From positions 28,553,929 to 28,617,928 of the forward strand of contig OZ012544.1 in assembly GCA_963935595.1 (NCBI GenBank): 64,000 bases of DNA, in the 5' to 3' direction. The notes below the pieces were generated by a model that was given only the letters and a program-made list of their open reading frames with translations, did no database searches and was not told where the DNA came from. The position numbers and the translations under genes were made by a program. This document shows, in pieces, positions 1 to 10,260 of the stretch. How positions within the stretch are numbered: position 1 is the stretch's first letter; each line of letters starts with the position of its first letter. The DNA is from Schoenobius gigantellus. Its lineage: Eukaryota; Arthropoda; Insecta; Lepidoptera; Crambidae.

Positions 1-1717
1 ATAAAAATAAGTTATTGGCTTAAATTAAATGGTGCTTCAATAAAATCAGAAAAAGCTATGCAATCAATTAATATTTATTATATTAATTATAACAGTTATT
101 AATACATTTTATAAGAATTTCGTCTTGAACAGTCAAAGATGTTTAGCAGGTTTATGATTATTTCTATTTAGTCATATAATAAAACTACCAATACAACAAA
201 CTAGCAATATTTTGATAGTTTGTTGTGTCCAATAGCATATTTATGTTACTTGATCCATTGTAAGAAGGTAGATTAAAACAACAATATCTGTTGTCTCATT
301 TGCCATGACAAAATCAAAAAAAATTTAATCTGCTAAACATTCGAATTGCGTGACTGTACATCCTCATTTCGAGCATTTTCTTTAATTAATGTTTCATGAT
401 ATTATCGTCAATGCAATAAAATCAAATATTTGTGCCAAAATTAACTGAATGAAAATTGATAAAATTTGATTCGTGATCTGTTTCAACTTTGATTCCATTT
501 ATTTCATAAGGTTATACAGAATATATCTAGTATAATTCTTTATAAAATTGTAGAAAAGACAATCCATTGAATATAAGACATTGGCTGATCATATAATTTC
601 TCTCGAATATTTTTGTTAATAGTTTCTTTCTTATGAATATTGCAGTATAGTCCTAGGCTTTTTACTCCATGTTTTCATGGAAATTAAGGCTTTGATATTG
701 TTTAGTCATCAATTTTTCATGCAAGTTGTTTGTTCACGTACAGATTGACTAATCATTGAGATTAGCTTTATTTTATTTATGAACAATTGCTTCTTAGCCG
801 TTTAACACAAATTATCCTTCAAAACTAAAATTATCTTTAACCCAAATAATGAAGATGTGAAATAGATAGTGTCTGACAACACAAACAAAGTGATTAGGAA
901 TTGGTATTCAATAACTCGCATCCATTGTGTTACTTTGCTTTTAAGCATTTGCTTTAGAAGATATAGAAATATATAAAAAAAATTCATCACAGATCGAATT
1001 GTAGTTTGGGTATGTTTATTTCATTTCACACACTACAAAAGTCTAAAGATCAGTCACCGTACAGACATTACAGTACAGACATTAAAGTAGTAACTACGGT
1101 AAAAAATATCCCCTGTTGTTTTATGAGAAATTTTGGTCAGTCGATTTAAAATATTTTGCGTTAACCTACAGGTGTACAATTCACATAGCCTAGTGCTAAA
1201 ATCAATACATTACAGTGCTTTGTCAAATTCTCGACAAAACAATAGAAATCAATATTTTTTTATTACAAATGCTGACTAATTAATGACTAAACTGACATGC
1301 CCTAGGCCTTATAAGTTTTGGATACTATTGCTTTAAATGATTTGGGTGTGTAGCCTATATTTTTTTTTGGAATGATTGTAATGATTATTAGAACGAAATG
1401 TTTTAAGATAAAAACATGTAATTTTTTATGAGTTGAATTATGCTGATATATCATATTTTTATCATACTGAAGTTTTAGATGTTTGTTACTAAGATACATT
1501 CCTTTAGATTCCATAACAATACAATTTAATAGATCATGAAATCAAGTAATCTAAACACAAACTCCAAAACTAAATGAAATAAATGTATGACAGTGAAGGT
1601 TATATATTTTTGCAGTCATTGTAAAATGTGTAATTTTTTTCCTAATAGCAATAATACTTTGAAAGATTCATTAGAATACCTATAATTTCATGTATGATCA
1701 ATTAAACTGAAGATATT
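1..1717. other. AT-rich region, no gene seen
   Basis: AT-rich sequence downstream of the Trm6 terminal exon. The open frames are short, low in complexity and resemble no family I know. I see no RNA gene or structured repeat. Confidence 0.6.
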
Positions 1718-1723
1718 TTTATT
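1718..1723 (-). terminator. Candidate poly(A) signal of Trm6
   Basis: AATAAA on the minus strand, 172 bases past the Trm6 stop codon. It is the nearest canonical hexamer I found downstream. In such AT-rich DNA a chance match is possible. Confidence 0.4.
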
Positions 1724-1894
1724 GATTGACCAATCAAGTGTGTCTGTCACTAAAACATAAAATTTTATAATGCATTTAGAGATTATATGTGCATCTGAAT
1801 AATTGTGAACATTAAATAAATTTGTATCAAAGAGGCCTTGTTTTTATGACTAAAAAAAAATTGTTTTCAACTAAAAATATTTAATAATATCAAT

Positions 1895-1975
1895 TTAACT
1901 TATAACATAACCTGATAACAAGAATCCACTTGCACCATTCATCATTACTTCAGGGTGAGTTCTTTCTGGCAACAC
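1895..1975 (-). CDS. Trm6: Trm6 exon 2 (C-terminal 26 codons and stop)
   Basis: Terminal coding exon of the tRNA (adenine-58-N1)-methyltransferase non-catalytic subunit. On the minus strand a strong acceptor (TTTCTTTTCTAG) precedes an 81-base phase-0 exon that starts VLPERTHPEV, ends SGYVIS and stops with TAA. Joined to the WMRHYQ end of the exon at 13007-14230 it continues the conserved C-terminus of the family; the human protein has a matching WLRNYQVLPDRSHP stretch followed by a glycine-rich run and LLSGF. Donor and acceptor phases agree. The exon is separated from the rest of the gene by 11,031 bases of mostly transposon sequence, so gene finders could easily miss it. The join rests on splice signals and similarity; no transcript is available. 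Confidence 0.85.
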   Translation of the reverse strand: MLPERTHPEVMMNGASGFLLSGYVIS

Positions 1976-2941
1976 CTAGAAAAGAAACAAGATTCTTTAA
2001 AACTCAATTTTAGATCCATATTTAAAAATATCTAGACAGAGAGACATTATATTATCTACACTACAACCCATGCAAACACTTTTTTACATACAACAGATAT
2101 GACTATTTGACTTTAACAAAGAGATGTGCAATATAGTCCAGCTTCTATCAATGCAGTCTTGACGTCACGCATTTCTAGTTTTAGCTACATAACACCAGAG
2201 GCGCTGACATCAGTCGATCGTTTTATCTGTCGAATTAATACGTCGTATGCTCTTCCTTTAGTTTTAGACTACATAAATACAAAATCAAATGTATTGTATC
2301 GTGCAAAATTTACAAAGACGATAGAAAAAATATCCCTTTTCAGTCTTAAGCACATTAAACAAGCATTATTAATTGATTACTTGTCGTATTGCTTCTAGAT
2401 TGTTTGACGCTACATGCACACTACAGAGGCGCGTTCAGAGCCTTCGCGCGAAGTACAACTTTTCGCTCTAACCCCGTTCAATGCCGGGTGAAACAACCGG
2501 CCCGTTCAAACCTTTGAGTGTCGGCGCGAGTTACAACCGAACAACCATCGAATTTGATGGTTGTAAAACGCTCTGACGTTTATGACTGAAATATTCTTAT
2601 AACTGATTTACACTCGCGTCTCGTGGCTCGGCTCTGGGCTCGGCTCGTGTCCCGCGGAAGAGCGCGTGAGCTCGTCGAGGTGTTTACACTCTCGCAATGC
2701 GTTCAGTTGCTTTCATGCCTTCAGCAATGAAGGACGTCGAAGTATTAGCGGCATCAACGCTGTGCTTAGCCAGCATATACCCTATAACTACGTAAATAAT
2801 TTGACTTAATATGACTTTTTATTGTTAGGGTTCCAAATTATAGGCCCCTTTTAAAAAAGTTCAATGAAGTGTAAGGTTTCGTCTGTAGTAAATTTTTTAA
2901 AAATAAAAGAAAGATGAATAAATCAATAAAGAAAAAATTTA

Positions 2942-3012
2942 ATCTCGGGAGGGGATCGAACCCGCGTCTTCAACATACCGTGTTGACGCCTTGACCACTC
3001 GGCCACCGAGGT
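2942..3012 (-). tRNA. tRNA-like sequence, pseudo-tRNA or SINE head
   Basis: On the minus strand there is a 71-nt cloverleaf-like sequence with an A box (TGGCCGAGTGGTC), a B box (GGTTCGATCCC), a 6-of-7 paired acceptor stem and a 5-bp anticodon stem (TCAAC/GTTGA). The position that should be U33 is C, the anticodon would read GGT (unusual in eukaryotes), and no long variable arm is present although the 5' half looks like tRNA-Leu or tRNA-Ser. It is therefore probably not a working tRNA. Confidence 0.5.
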
Positions 3013-3146
3013 CTTACCAGCCCCGACGAAAATTCAACTGTATTGATATCTTTTGTTCTCTTTTAACCAAAGTAATCTTTATTCACTCTTAATAACTACG
3101 TATCAACAGCCAACTTTGAAATATTTAAAGATTTAAAAAAAAATGG

Positions 3147-3426
3147 TGTTCACGCGATAGCATGACGTTCGGGGATGTTACGCGCGCGCGCCATCTGCCG
3201 GCACAGTAGCAAGGCGTCGCCAGAGTGGATCGCATAACTGTCGTCTTACGTTATCTCGCGCTCCGGAGCTCGCGTATTGCACAGTGAAGAAAGTGAGAAA
3301 ATATAAAAATCTAGAAAACCTACTCAGCTCATAGAAACGAAACATATTATTGTGCACTTGGTGAAGGATAGGACAATCAGCCCGTCGTGCAAGGTTAGTG
3401 CCCAATCTTCTTCTCCTTACCCACCA
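3147..3426 (+). repeat. 5' LTR of the deleted BEL/Pao element
   Basis: Direct repeat of 4706-4985. It begins TG and ends CA. Visible differences are a T/C near position 30, A/G in the GCATAACTG segment and C/T in the CCTACTCAGC segment. The 3' end is followed by TCTTTTTTGGTCC, where a primer-binding site would lie. Confidence 0.85.
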
Positions 3427-4724
3427 TCTTTTTTGGTCCTTCGAGCCGGATGGTCGTCTAGCTCATGCACCTCTCCGTTTCTCAGCTCAACATCCACTTC
3501 TTCTCCCCAGCTCTAGCCCATTAGTGGATCTAATAATTGATCATTATCACAAGGTATATTGCCATCCCGGGTCTGACACGTTACACGCTCTGTTAAGGCA
3601 GCAATTCTGGATCCTCTCTGCACGCCGTGTTATTAGGCATCGCGTATACAAATGTATACGTTGCTTTAGATGTCGCGCTCAGACAAAGGCACCTTTTATG
3701 GCTGATTTACCAGCAGATCGGGTCAATCCACAACCAGTATTCTCTCAAATTTCGACAGACTTTGCCGGCCCCTTTTTAATTAAATCCAGCACATTGCGTA
3801 ACGCTAAATTAGTCAAAGGGTATTTTTGTATTTTTGTGTCTCGCGACAAAGTCGGTACATTTAGAAGCAGTATCCGAATTATCTACCGAAGCGTTCATGG
3901 CGGCATTGCAACGTTTTGTTTCGCGTCGCGGTGTCCCTACGCTTATCCGCTCAGATTGCGGCACTAATTATGTAGGTGCTAGGAATCAGCTCAAAGAAAT
4001 TCAACAGTTTCTCTCGTCTAACAATGATAAATTAACATATACACTAGCAAGACAGCACATTAAATGGTGGCTTAATCCACCTTCAGCTCCGTCATTTGGA
4101 GGATTGCACGAAACTGCGGTAAAATCTACAAAACAGCTTTTATTCCGTGTAATTGGTGAGCAACGCCTCACATTCGAGGAATTCTCAACTCTTTTGGCAC
4201 GCATAGAAGCCGTGCTCAACTCACGTCCCCTCTGCCCTCTTTCCTCTGATCCCACAGATTTCGAGCCACTGACCGCGGGTCATATCTTAGTAGGCCGACC
4301 TCTTACAGCCCTACCTGAACACTCCGTTGACGGCAGGCCAATATCAGCTCTCAGACGGTTTCGGCTCGTACAAGCACTCTCCCAACGCTTCTGGACACAA
4401 TGGGTCCGATCCTACCTTCACACTCTCCAAACTCGTTCTAAATGGTCCTCTCCAACCGCTTCACCCCAAGTCGGAGAACTTGTCCTTATCAAAGAAGACC
4501 ACCTTCCCCCTCTTCACTGGAGATTGGGCCGAATCGCCCGCACACTACCTGGAAGAAATGGTGTCGTCCGCATTGTGGAAGTGGATACTGCCTATGGAAG
4601 AATGCAGAGGCCCGTACTGAAACTGGCGAGGTTGCCCGTAGATGAGTCCTTATCAGATGTGTGTCAGCTCGTCTCCGCCCATGCTTCAGCTCGCCCCCGG
4701 CAGGATGTTCACGCGATAGCATGA
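3427..4724 (+). pseudogene. BEL/Pao integrase region, frameshifted
   Basis: Two overlapping frames (about 3430-3840 and 3834-4724) together cover a BEL/Pao integrase. The first holds the zinc-binding-like N-terminal part (HPGSDTLHALL, then CIRCFRCR) and the first core aspartate region (STDFAGPF). The second carries SVHLEAV, the second aspartate (RSDCGTNYVGA), and the GGLHETAVKS segment where the catalytic glutamate sits, followed by the C-terminal part. A frame change near 3835 breaks the reading. The second frame runs into the 3' LTR. Upstream pol domains are absent, so this copy could not copy itself. Confidence 0.75.
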
Positions 4725-4985
4725 CGTCCGGGGATGTTACGCGCGCGCGCCATCTGCCGGCACAGTAGCAAGGCGTCGCCAGAGTGGATCGCATGACTGT
4801 CGTCTTACGTTATCTCGCGCTCCGGAGCTCGCGTATTGCACAGTGAAGAAAGTGAGAAAATATAAAAATCTAGAAAACCTATTCAGCTCATAGAAACGAA
4901 ACATATTATTGTGCACTTGGTGAAGGATAGGACAATCAGCCCGTCGTGCAAGGTTAGTGCCCAATCTTCTTCTCCTTACCCACCA
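4706..4985 (+). repeat. 3' LTR of the deleted BEL/Pao element
   Basis: Partner of the LTR at 3147-3426 with the same TG...CA ends, immediately followed by the target duplication AATGG. Confidence 0.85.
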
Positions 4986-4990
4986 AATGG

Positions 4991-5234
4991 TAATAAATAA
5001 AGCAAAATTATAAATTTCATATGAAGCTCGCGCGCGAGTGTAAACACGCGCTCGCGCGTACGCGAGCCACGACGCGAGCCCCTTTGACTCGTGCCCGAAA
5101 AACCGCTCCCGACGCGAGCCTTGAGAGTGGCGAGACGAGCCGCGAGCCGAGCCACGAGCTCAGTGTTTACACTCGCGACTTGTGGCTCGGCTCGTGGCTC
5201 GTCTCGCGGCTCGCGCGCGAGTGTAAATGGGGTA
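4991..5234. repeat. GC-rich CGAGCC repeat arm of element B
   Basis: Dense, partly palindromic repeats of CGCGAG, CGAGCC and GGCTCG, matching in inverted orientation the similar stretch at 2607-2690. They produce several spurious arginine-rich open frames. Confidence 0.6.
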
Positions 5235-5690
5235 TTACGTGATTGGATGATATTGGCGGCCATATTCTATGTCATCTACTAGAAAGAGAGAGAAATAAAA
5301 AATCATGTGAAAGAGGGAGATAAAAGATTTGGTTGCTGCAATCCGTTCAACGCCTTTGATGGCGCCTCTTCACAATGGCCCATGATGGCCAAGTATACAC
5401 AATCACGATTGTGTATGAGAGCATGATTGTCTATGATCGGCCATCATCGCCGGTAATCGTGAGCAATCGGCGAATTGTCGGTACATCAAAGGAATTATGG
5501 CCCATGATGGCATACGCGTCCACACAATCGCCGATTACTCAGTACGTATTTGTCTCGAGTACAGTGTAGACTTCTCGGTAAATAAATTTTACTCATATGA
5601 TGTTTCTTTTTTACGCAAATTAAGTAGATGATTATAAGGCTAAGTAAAAATATTGCCGCTGCCGCGATAATCTCTTCGATGTCCATTTTT

Positions 5691-6463
5691 AACCGACTTC
5701 AAAAAAGGAGGAGATTCTCAATTCGATGCTTATGTTTTTTTTTGTGTGTATGTTACGCGATTACGCCGCTAATAATTGTGGACCGATTTTCAAAATTATT
5801 TTTATATTCGATAGAGTATACTCCAAGGGTAGTCCCGTCACCAAAGTTAGGATCTGATGATGGGATCCCATGAAAATCGAGGAAAACCCTTAAATTTTAA
5901 GGTTTGTCCAACGTGTTTTGTGTGTATGTTACGCGATTACTCCGCCAATTGTGGACCGATTTACATTTTTTTTGTATTTGATAGAGTATACTCCAGCCCG
6001 CCTAGCACGTCCACCAAAACACGATATGATAAAGCGGTTTATCGCGGTGAACTGTCAAAATACAATAGGGTTTCGTCGTATTTTGACAGTTCACCGCGAT
6101 AAATCGCTTTATCATATCATGTTTTGGTGGACGTGCTAGGCGGGCTGGGGTGGTTTCAAGGTCACTAAAATCAGGATCTGATGATGGGATCCCAAGAAAA
6201 TCTTTTTTATTTTTTAAATTAGGGTTTCTTTCACTAAAAAGATTGCATTAAAATAAAAACCGACTTCAAAAACACTGAAAAGTTAAAAATAATATAAGAA
6301 TAGGTACAGACAACATCACACTTCTATATTGAAGTCGGTAACAAATTTTAAGACTTTCTAGGAGATCATCGTTTGGCACCGACTTCAATATAGAAGTGTG
6401 ATGTTGTTTGTACCTATTCTTATATTATTTTTAACTTTTTAGTGTTTTTGAAGTCGGTTTTTA
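5691..6463 (+). mobile_element. Foldback element D, copy 1 (CGACTTCAAAAA ends)
   Basis: It begins AACCGACTTCAAAAAAGG and ends GAAGTCGGTTTTTAG. The right third is a large hairpin with arms of about 84 bp (6255-6339 and 6378-6462) that are nearly perfect complements. A second copy lies at 28577-34968, interrupted by an LTR retrotransposon. The body carries two diverged versions of a GTTACGCGATTACKCCG segment. I recall this family as very common in Lepidoptera. Confidence 0.7.
5993..6148. mobile_element. Hairpin MITE E, copy 1, inside element D
   Basis: Almost the whole 156 bp folds on itself: CCAGCCCGCCTAGCACGTCC at the left pairs with the complement at the right, around a short centre. Other copies are at 21358-21510 and 35838-35990. 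Outer bases vary (CGCC or CCCC after AGC). Confidence 0.8.
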
Positions 6464-6544
6464 GTTTTTATAAAATATTTTTGATAGACGTCTTATCATA
6501 ACAGTAAGCAGTTAGTAATGTTCACGATTGTGTGGAGAGTTGCC

Positions 6545-6676
6545 CGATCATGGCGGCATTGATGGACGATCATTTGATGGGCCATCATGGGCCATTGTGA
6601 AGAGGCGCCTCGATCATGGCGGCATTTATGGACGATCATTTGATGGGCCATCATGGGCCATTGTGAAGAGGCGCCT
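6545..6676 (+). repeat. 66-bp tandem duplication at the right end of element C
   Basis: The segment from CGATCATGGCGGCATT to GAAGAGGCGCCT occurs twice in a row (about 6545-6610 and 6611-6676), so the right terminal inverted repeat of element C is doubled. Confidence 0.75.
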
Positions 6677-6733
6677 TGAGCGAGTTAAAAAACAACCGGA
6701 CAACTACACCCAGAGGCGCTGAACGCGCCTCTG

Positions 6734-7750
6734 TCAAAGTGCCGATTTAGCACAAAAGGCCCCTTTAGTGGCAAGTAAAATACTATTATGAAAACGTAGA
6801 ATGTATTAAGGGCGATAACAAAACACGTGAAAAAAGCAGTTTTTAATGATTTTTATTTTTAGATTATATTGACACAGCACCTTCAAATAAAATTATCTTT
6901 TTACTACGAATGTATATTTTAACATAGTTTTATTATTTATATGAAGACTTCACAAAAAACTTTGTTGTTTTATATATTACCTTCGGAAATAAATGGATTA
7001 ATAGCGACGGTAGGACACCAACAAAATATACTAAATTGTGTGGCAGACCCCATCCTGGCCACAAAAAAAAACTGTGAAAAACAGATTGTTTGATTATGCT
7101 GCACACAAGAAACACAGATATCGAAAACAAAACGACCTAGTGAAAATCTGTTTGCTGATATAGATAGGCGGCGGTTTGTCGGACAAGTTTCAGTTTTCAT
7201 CGGGCGCAAGGGGCTTACCTGCAGCAAAGTTGCTGCAATTGAGCTAGCTGGATTTCGAAAACAAAGCGACGTAGAGAATAACTATTTGCTGGAATAGTGA
7301 AGCGGTGGTTTGTCAGGGTTTGTCGAACAAGTTCCACAGTTTGAGACTTAGACATTTCCGAGATATGTGTGGCCCAGCTGGAGAAACGTTACCCCAGCCG
7401 GGCCACCTGGATCTGGAAAACGAAACAACCTAGCAAAAATCTGTCATTTTACTGTCAAAACTGGCATGCTTACTGTCAAAGATAAGTGGTAGTTCGTCAA
7501 TACATTCTTCAAGATTCCAAGTTTGTCAACGCCGCAATCCAAAAAACGAAAGAATTCTTTATTTGGTAATTAGTCCAGGAGCCTGGAGTCCCAAATGTGC
7601 GAGGTTTTGTTATTTTTTATATTTTATGTCCTTAGAATGAGAAGTTAATGTAAAATAGTTAATTGAATCCAGTGATGAAACAGTAACCGTTAATATTAAA
7701 ATTAATGTAAATCCTCAATGAGTGATTGATATATTTTAAATGTATTATTT
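6734..7750. repeat. Gene-free stretch with diverged ~150-bp tandem repeats
   Basis: No gene was seen. Between about 7110 and 7500 three diverged units share the order CGAAAACAAARCGACSTAG, then TTTGCTG, then a GGTTTGTCRG-like segment, starting near 7115, 7252 and 7411. The rest is AT-rich. Confidence 0.4.
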
Positions 7751-7760
7751 AGGCAACATT

Positions 7761-8303
7761 GGCAAGAAAGGGATCGGAAACACAATTGGTAGGACCGGAA
7801 CCATTTGTCGGGATCATTCCAAAAATAGTCAGCACGGGTATAAGAACTCAACTGCAAATGAGGCACCAAAGAGAATGGGCTAATCAAAAAGGAATGAACC
7901 ACGCCAAGCTCTTCATGGGTATGGACAATTGGCCTACTGTTGGGTGCTCTAACCAGACACTTCGGCACTAGGATCATGCTAACCAGGATGGGACACGCCA
8001 GTTCCAAAATCTGTAGGGCCTGCAAGGAGGGAGAGGAGAGCATGGTGCACCTGCTGTGCCACTGTGACGACCTAGCTTGCAGGAGACTAAGGCTGACGGG
8101 AATTGGATACCCAAAACCGGAGGATTACAGGGCCATACCACCGAAGGACATCGTTGAGCTCATGGGCACGATAGACTGGACCGTTGGTGGCGATGGCATT
8201 ACGGACTAAGCTTTACGGCAAGGGGTAGCACAAAAGATCCATGGTGGGTCGAAGTGCGAAGGCTCAATAATTGGGCCGCCCCCACCCGAAGATAAGATAA
8301 GAT
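7761..8303 (+). mobile_element. 5'-truncated LINE tail with (GATAA)n end
   Basis: The insertion is bounded by the 10-bp target duplication AGGCAACATT (7751-7760 and 8304-8313) and ends in GATAAGATAAGATA. The coding part is the extreme C-terminus of an RNase H-bearing LINE: an ARKGS-like start, then a zinc-finger-like CRACKEGEESMVHLLCHC segment, split between two frames (up to about 7970 and 7940-8209). Only the last ~540 bp was inserted, as is usual for incomplete reverse transcription. Confidence 0.8.
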
Positions 8304-8330
8304 AGGCAACATTTGGCATCTAGTCTCCTT

Positions 8331-10073
8331 ATTTTTTACACCCACTGCAGCCACCAACTACTCACTGTGGAAATTCACAAAGTCATACGACAGACCACAA
8401 GTGGCAAAGTCTCCGCTTCGAACAATCAGTGGCTGGACCCGCACGCCGCAGGAAAAGGTAGACCTATTCGCAGAACATCTATCAAATGTTTTCACACCAA
8501 ATAGCGCCAGTGACACAGATGCTGAAACAGAGATGCAATCTGTTCTTGCTCAGCCCTTACAGATGTCGTTGCCACCGGCCCCGGTCACTGTGCGCGAAGT
8601 TTGGAGAACTATTAATAATCTCAAAGACAAAAAGGCACCTGGATATGATCTCATTACGAAGGAAATCTTGAGAAGACTACCAAGAAAAGCGCTGGTCTTC
8701 CTGACAATGCTCTATAATGGCATACTGAGAGTCCAAAACTTCCCAGATCTTTGGAAGGTGTCACAAATCCTGATGATACACAAGGCAGGAAAACCAATAA
8801 CCCAAACCACCTCATACAGGCCCATCAGTCTACTGCCCATCCTGTCAAAGGTCTGTGAAAAATTAATCCTACGCCGCATTGTACCAATACTGGAAAATAA
8901 CAATATCGTTCCTAACCATCAATTCGGCTTCAGGCAGCAACACTACCATAGAGCAGGTGCATGGAGTAGTTGAAAGGATAAGAAAATCCTTAGAGGAAAA
9001 AGAATACTGTTCGTCTGCATTCTTAGACATCCAGCAGGCCTTTGACAGAGTCTGGCACGATGGACTTGTCTGTAAGATAAGGACATGTCTTCCCCACAGC
9101 TACTACATCTTGCTAAAATCCTATCTCACGGAGAGAGTTTTCCAGGTCAAGGAATCTGAAGCAGCTTCTAAATTCTACCAAATTAAAGCGGGCGTACCTC
9201 AGGGATCGGTGTTGGGACCGATTTTGTACAACATCTACACTTCAGACCTACCACAGGTAGAGGGAGTCACGATTGCCACCTATGCCGACGACACGGCAAT
9301 AATGGCTAGTAGCCGGCACCCTGATGTAGCTGCAGAGCAACTCCAGCAAGGACTCTATGCTATTGCAAAGTGGCTTAAAAAATTGAGGATTAAAGCAAGC
9401 ATAACAAAGTCAGTGCAGGTTACCTTCGCACTCCGAAGTGGAAACTGCCCTCCTGTGCACCTGGAAAACTCTACTTTACCACACCAGGACAGAGTAAGAT
9501 ATCTGGGACTACACCTGGATCGTCGTTTGACATGGAGACAGCAAATTGAAAGCAAGAGGGAGGAACTTAACATACGACACAGAAACCTCTATTGGATGCT
9601 GGGTCGGAATAGTAAATTATCAATAGATAATAAGCTATTAATATACAATTCAATATTAAAGCCCGCCTGGACGTATGGTGTACAACTATGGGGCAGCGCA
9701 AGTAACTCCAATATTTCAATATTGCAAAGAGCACAGAACACTATACTTAGATCCATAGCGCACGTCCCTTGGTTCATTACAAACACTGAAATCCAGACAT
9801 CTGGGAATGAGCACCGTGAAGGAGGAAATCGAGGCCTCCACACGTAAATATCAAAAGCGGCTGGAAAATCACCCGAACGTGCTTGCGGCGAGCTTAATTA
9901 AGCGCAGCTACCAAAAGCGTCTCAAAAGGAAAGACATCACATAGAGGAATCAGACTGTGATTATGATGAGTGGCTATCTTCGCTGGAGGATACCCTCGAC
10001 CTGTCAAATCGCACACAACATACCTGCTTATAGTCTTACTGATTGCAGATGAGCACAAAAAAAAAAAAAAAAA
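8331..10073 (+). mobile_element. 5'-truncated Jockey-type LINE with poly(A)
   Basis: It is flanked by the 9-bp target duplication AGTCTCCTT (8322-8330 and 10074-10082) and ends in a run of about 18 A. It encodes most of the reverse transcriptase and the region behind it but no RNase H, as in the Jockey clade. It lies only about 8 bp from the duplication of the neighbouring LINE tail, so two independent insertions landed almost together in the Trm6 intron. Confidence 0.85.
8401..9847 (+). pseudogene. Jockey-type reverse transcriptase, broken
   Basis: The frame at 8401-8973 holds the start of the reverse transcriptase (KKAPGYDLITKEIL, SYRPISLLPILSKVCEKLI) and passes into a second frame near 8930, open to 9847. 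That frame has AFLDIQQAFDRVWHDGL, GVPQGSVLGPILYNIY and the catalytic box YADD (TYADDTAIMA), then a thumb-like region with YLGLHLD and WTYGVQLWG. A further frame change lies near 9790. The endonuclease is missing because of 5' truncation. It is not functional. Confidence 0.85.
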
Positions 10074-10220
10074 AGTCTCCTTCAAAAATCAAAATCAAAA
10101 TCATTTATTCATTCACAATAGAAAATTGTGTCTTGTCTATCTATATGAAGTAATGTACAATCGCGTACAACTTTCTTTAAAAAAAGATCGATTTTAATAA
10201 GTGCATGCAAAGTAAGTTTT

Positions 10221-10260
10221 ATGAGGTTTTGTTTGTTATACATAACAAACAAAACCTCAT
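10221..10260. repeat. Perfect 19-bp-arm palindrome
   Basis: ATGAGGTTTTGTTTGTTAT (10221-10239) and its exact complement (10242-10260) are separated by two bases. The preceding CAAAATCAAAATC run at about 10083-10105 resembles a LINE 3' tail in reverse orientation. Confidence 0.8.

Larger units (their letters stand above)
3147..4985 (+). mobile_element. Internally deleted BEL/Pao-type LTR retrotransposon
   Basis: Two 280-bp LTRs (3147-3426 and 4706-4985) begin TGTTCACGCG and end CCCACCA. They differ at about three positions by eye. The element is flanked by a perfect 5-bp target duplication AATGG (3142-3146 and 4986-4990). Only about 1.28 kb lies between the LTRs and it encodes just the integrase end of pol; gag, protease, reverse transcriptase and RNase H are missing. 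The intact duplication and similar LTRs suggest that the deleted form itself inserted, and recently. Confidence 0.85.
2600..5234 (+). mobile_element. Element B, Harbinger-like ends, inserted in element A
   Basis: The ends are imperfect inverted repeats carrying ATTTACACTCGCG on the left and its complement on the right. They are flanked by TTA at 2597-2599 and 5235-5237, compared with a single TTA in the uninterrupted element A copy at 26.58 kb. A 3-bp TTA/TAA duplication is the habit of PIF/Harbinger elements, which I offer as a likely class only. The interior holds GC-rich CGAGCC repeats near both ends, a tRNA-like sequence and the LTR element at 3147-4985. No Harbinger transposase was seen. 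Confidence 0.6.
5360..6675 (+). mobile_element. Element C, inserted in element A
   Basis: The inverted ends GGCGCCTCTTCACAATGG (left, 5361) and its complement (right, ending 6675) are flanked by TTGA at 5356-5359 and 6676-6679. The uninterrupted element A at 26.70 kb has a single TTTGAGCGAG at this point, so this is a clean insertion with a 3- or 4-bp duplication. No transposase was seen. The interior is mostly the foldback element D. Confidence 0.7.
2424..6733 (+). mobile_element. Non-autonomous element A, copy 1, broken by two insertions
   Basis: The terminal inverted repeats are CAGAGGCGCGTTCAG and CTGAACGCGCCTCTG. Uninterrupted copies about 370 bp long are at 26386-26756 and 39770-40143, so the parts of this copy can be assigned: 2424-2599, 5235-5359 and 6676-6733. 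The gaps are filled by element B (2600-5234) and element C (5360-6675). The left part has also lost about 17 bp compared with the other copies. No coding capacity was seen. Confidence 0.8.

Noticed and set aside
2126..2398. 90-codon frame upstream of element A
   Set aside because: No similarity or coding bias, and it lies within the Trm6 intron among repeats.
2942..3012. Functional tRNA gene
   Set aside because: C at position 33, an improbable GGT anticodon, mismatched stems and a place inside a transposon argue for a pseudo-tRNA or SINE head.
5021..5282. Arginine-rich open frames on both strands
   Set aside because: They are produced by CGAGCC/GGCTCG repeats at the edge of element B.
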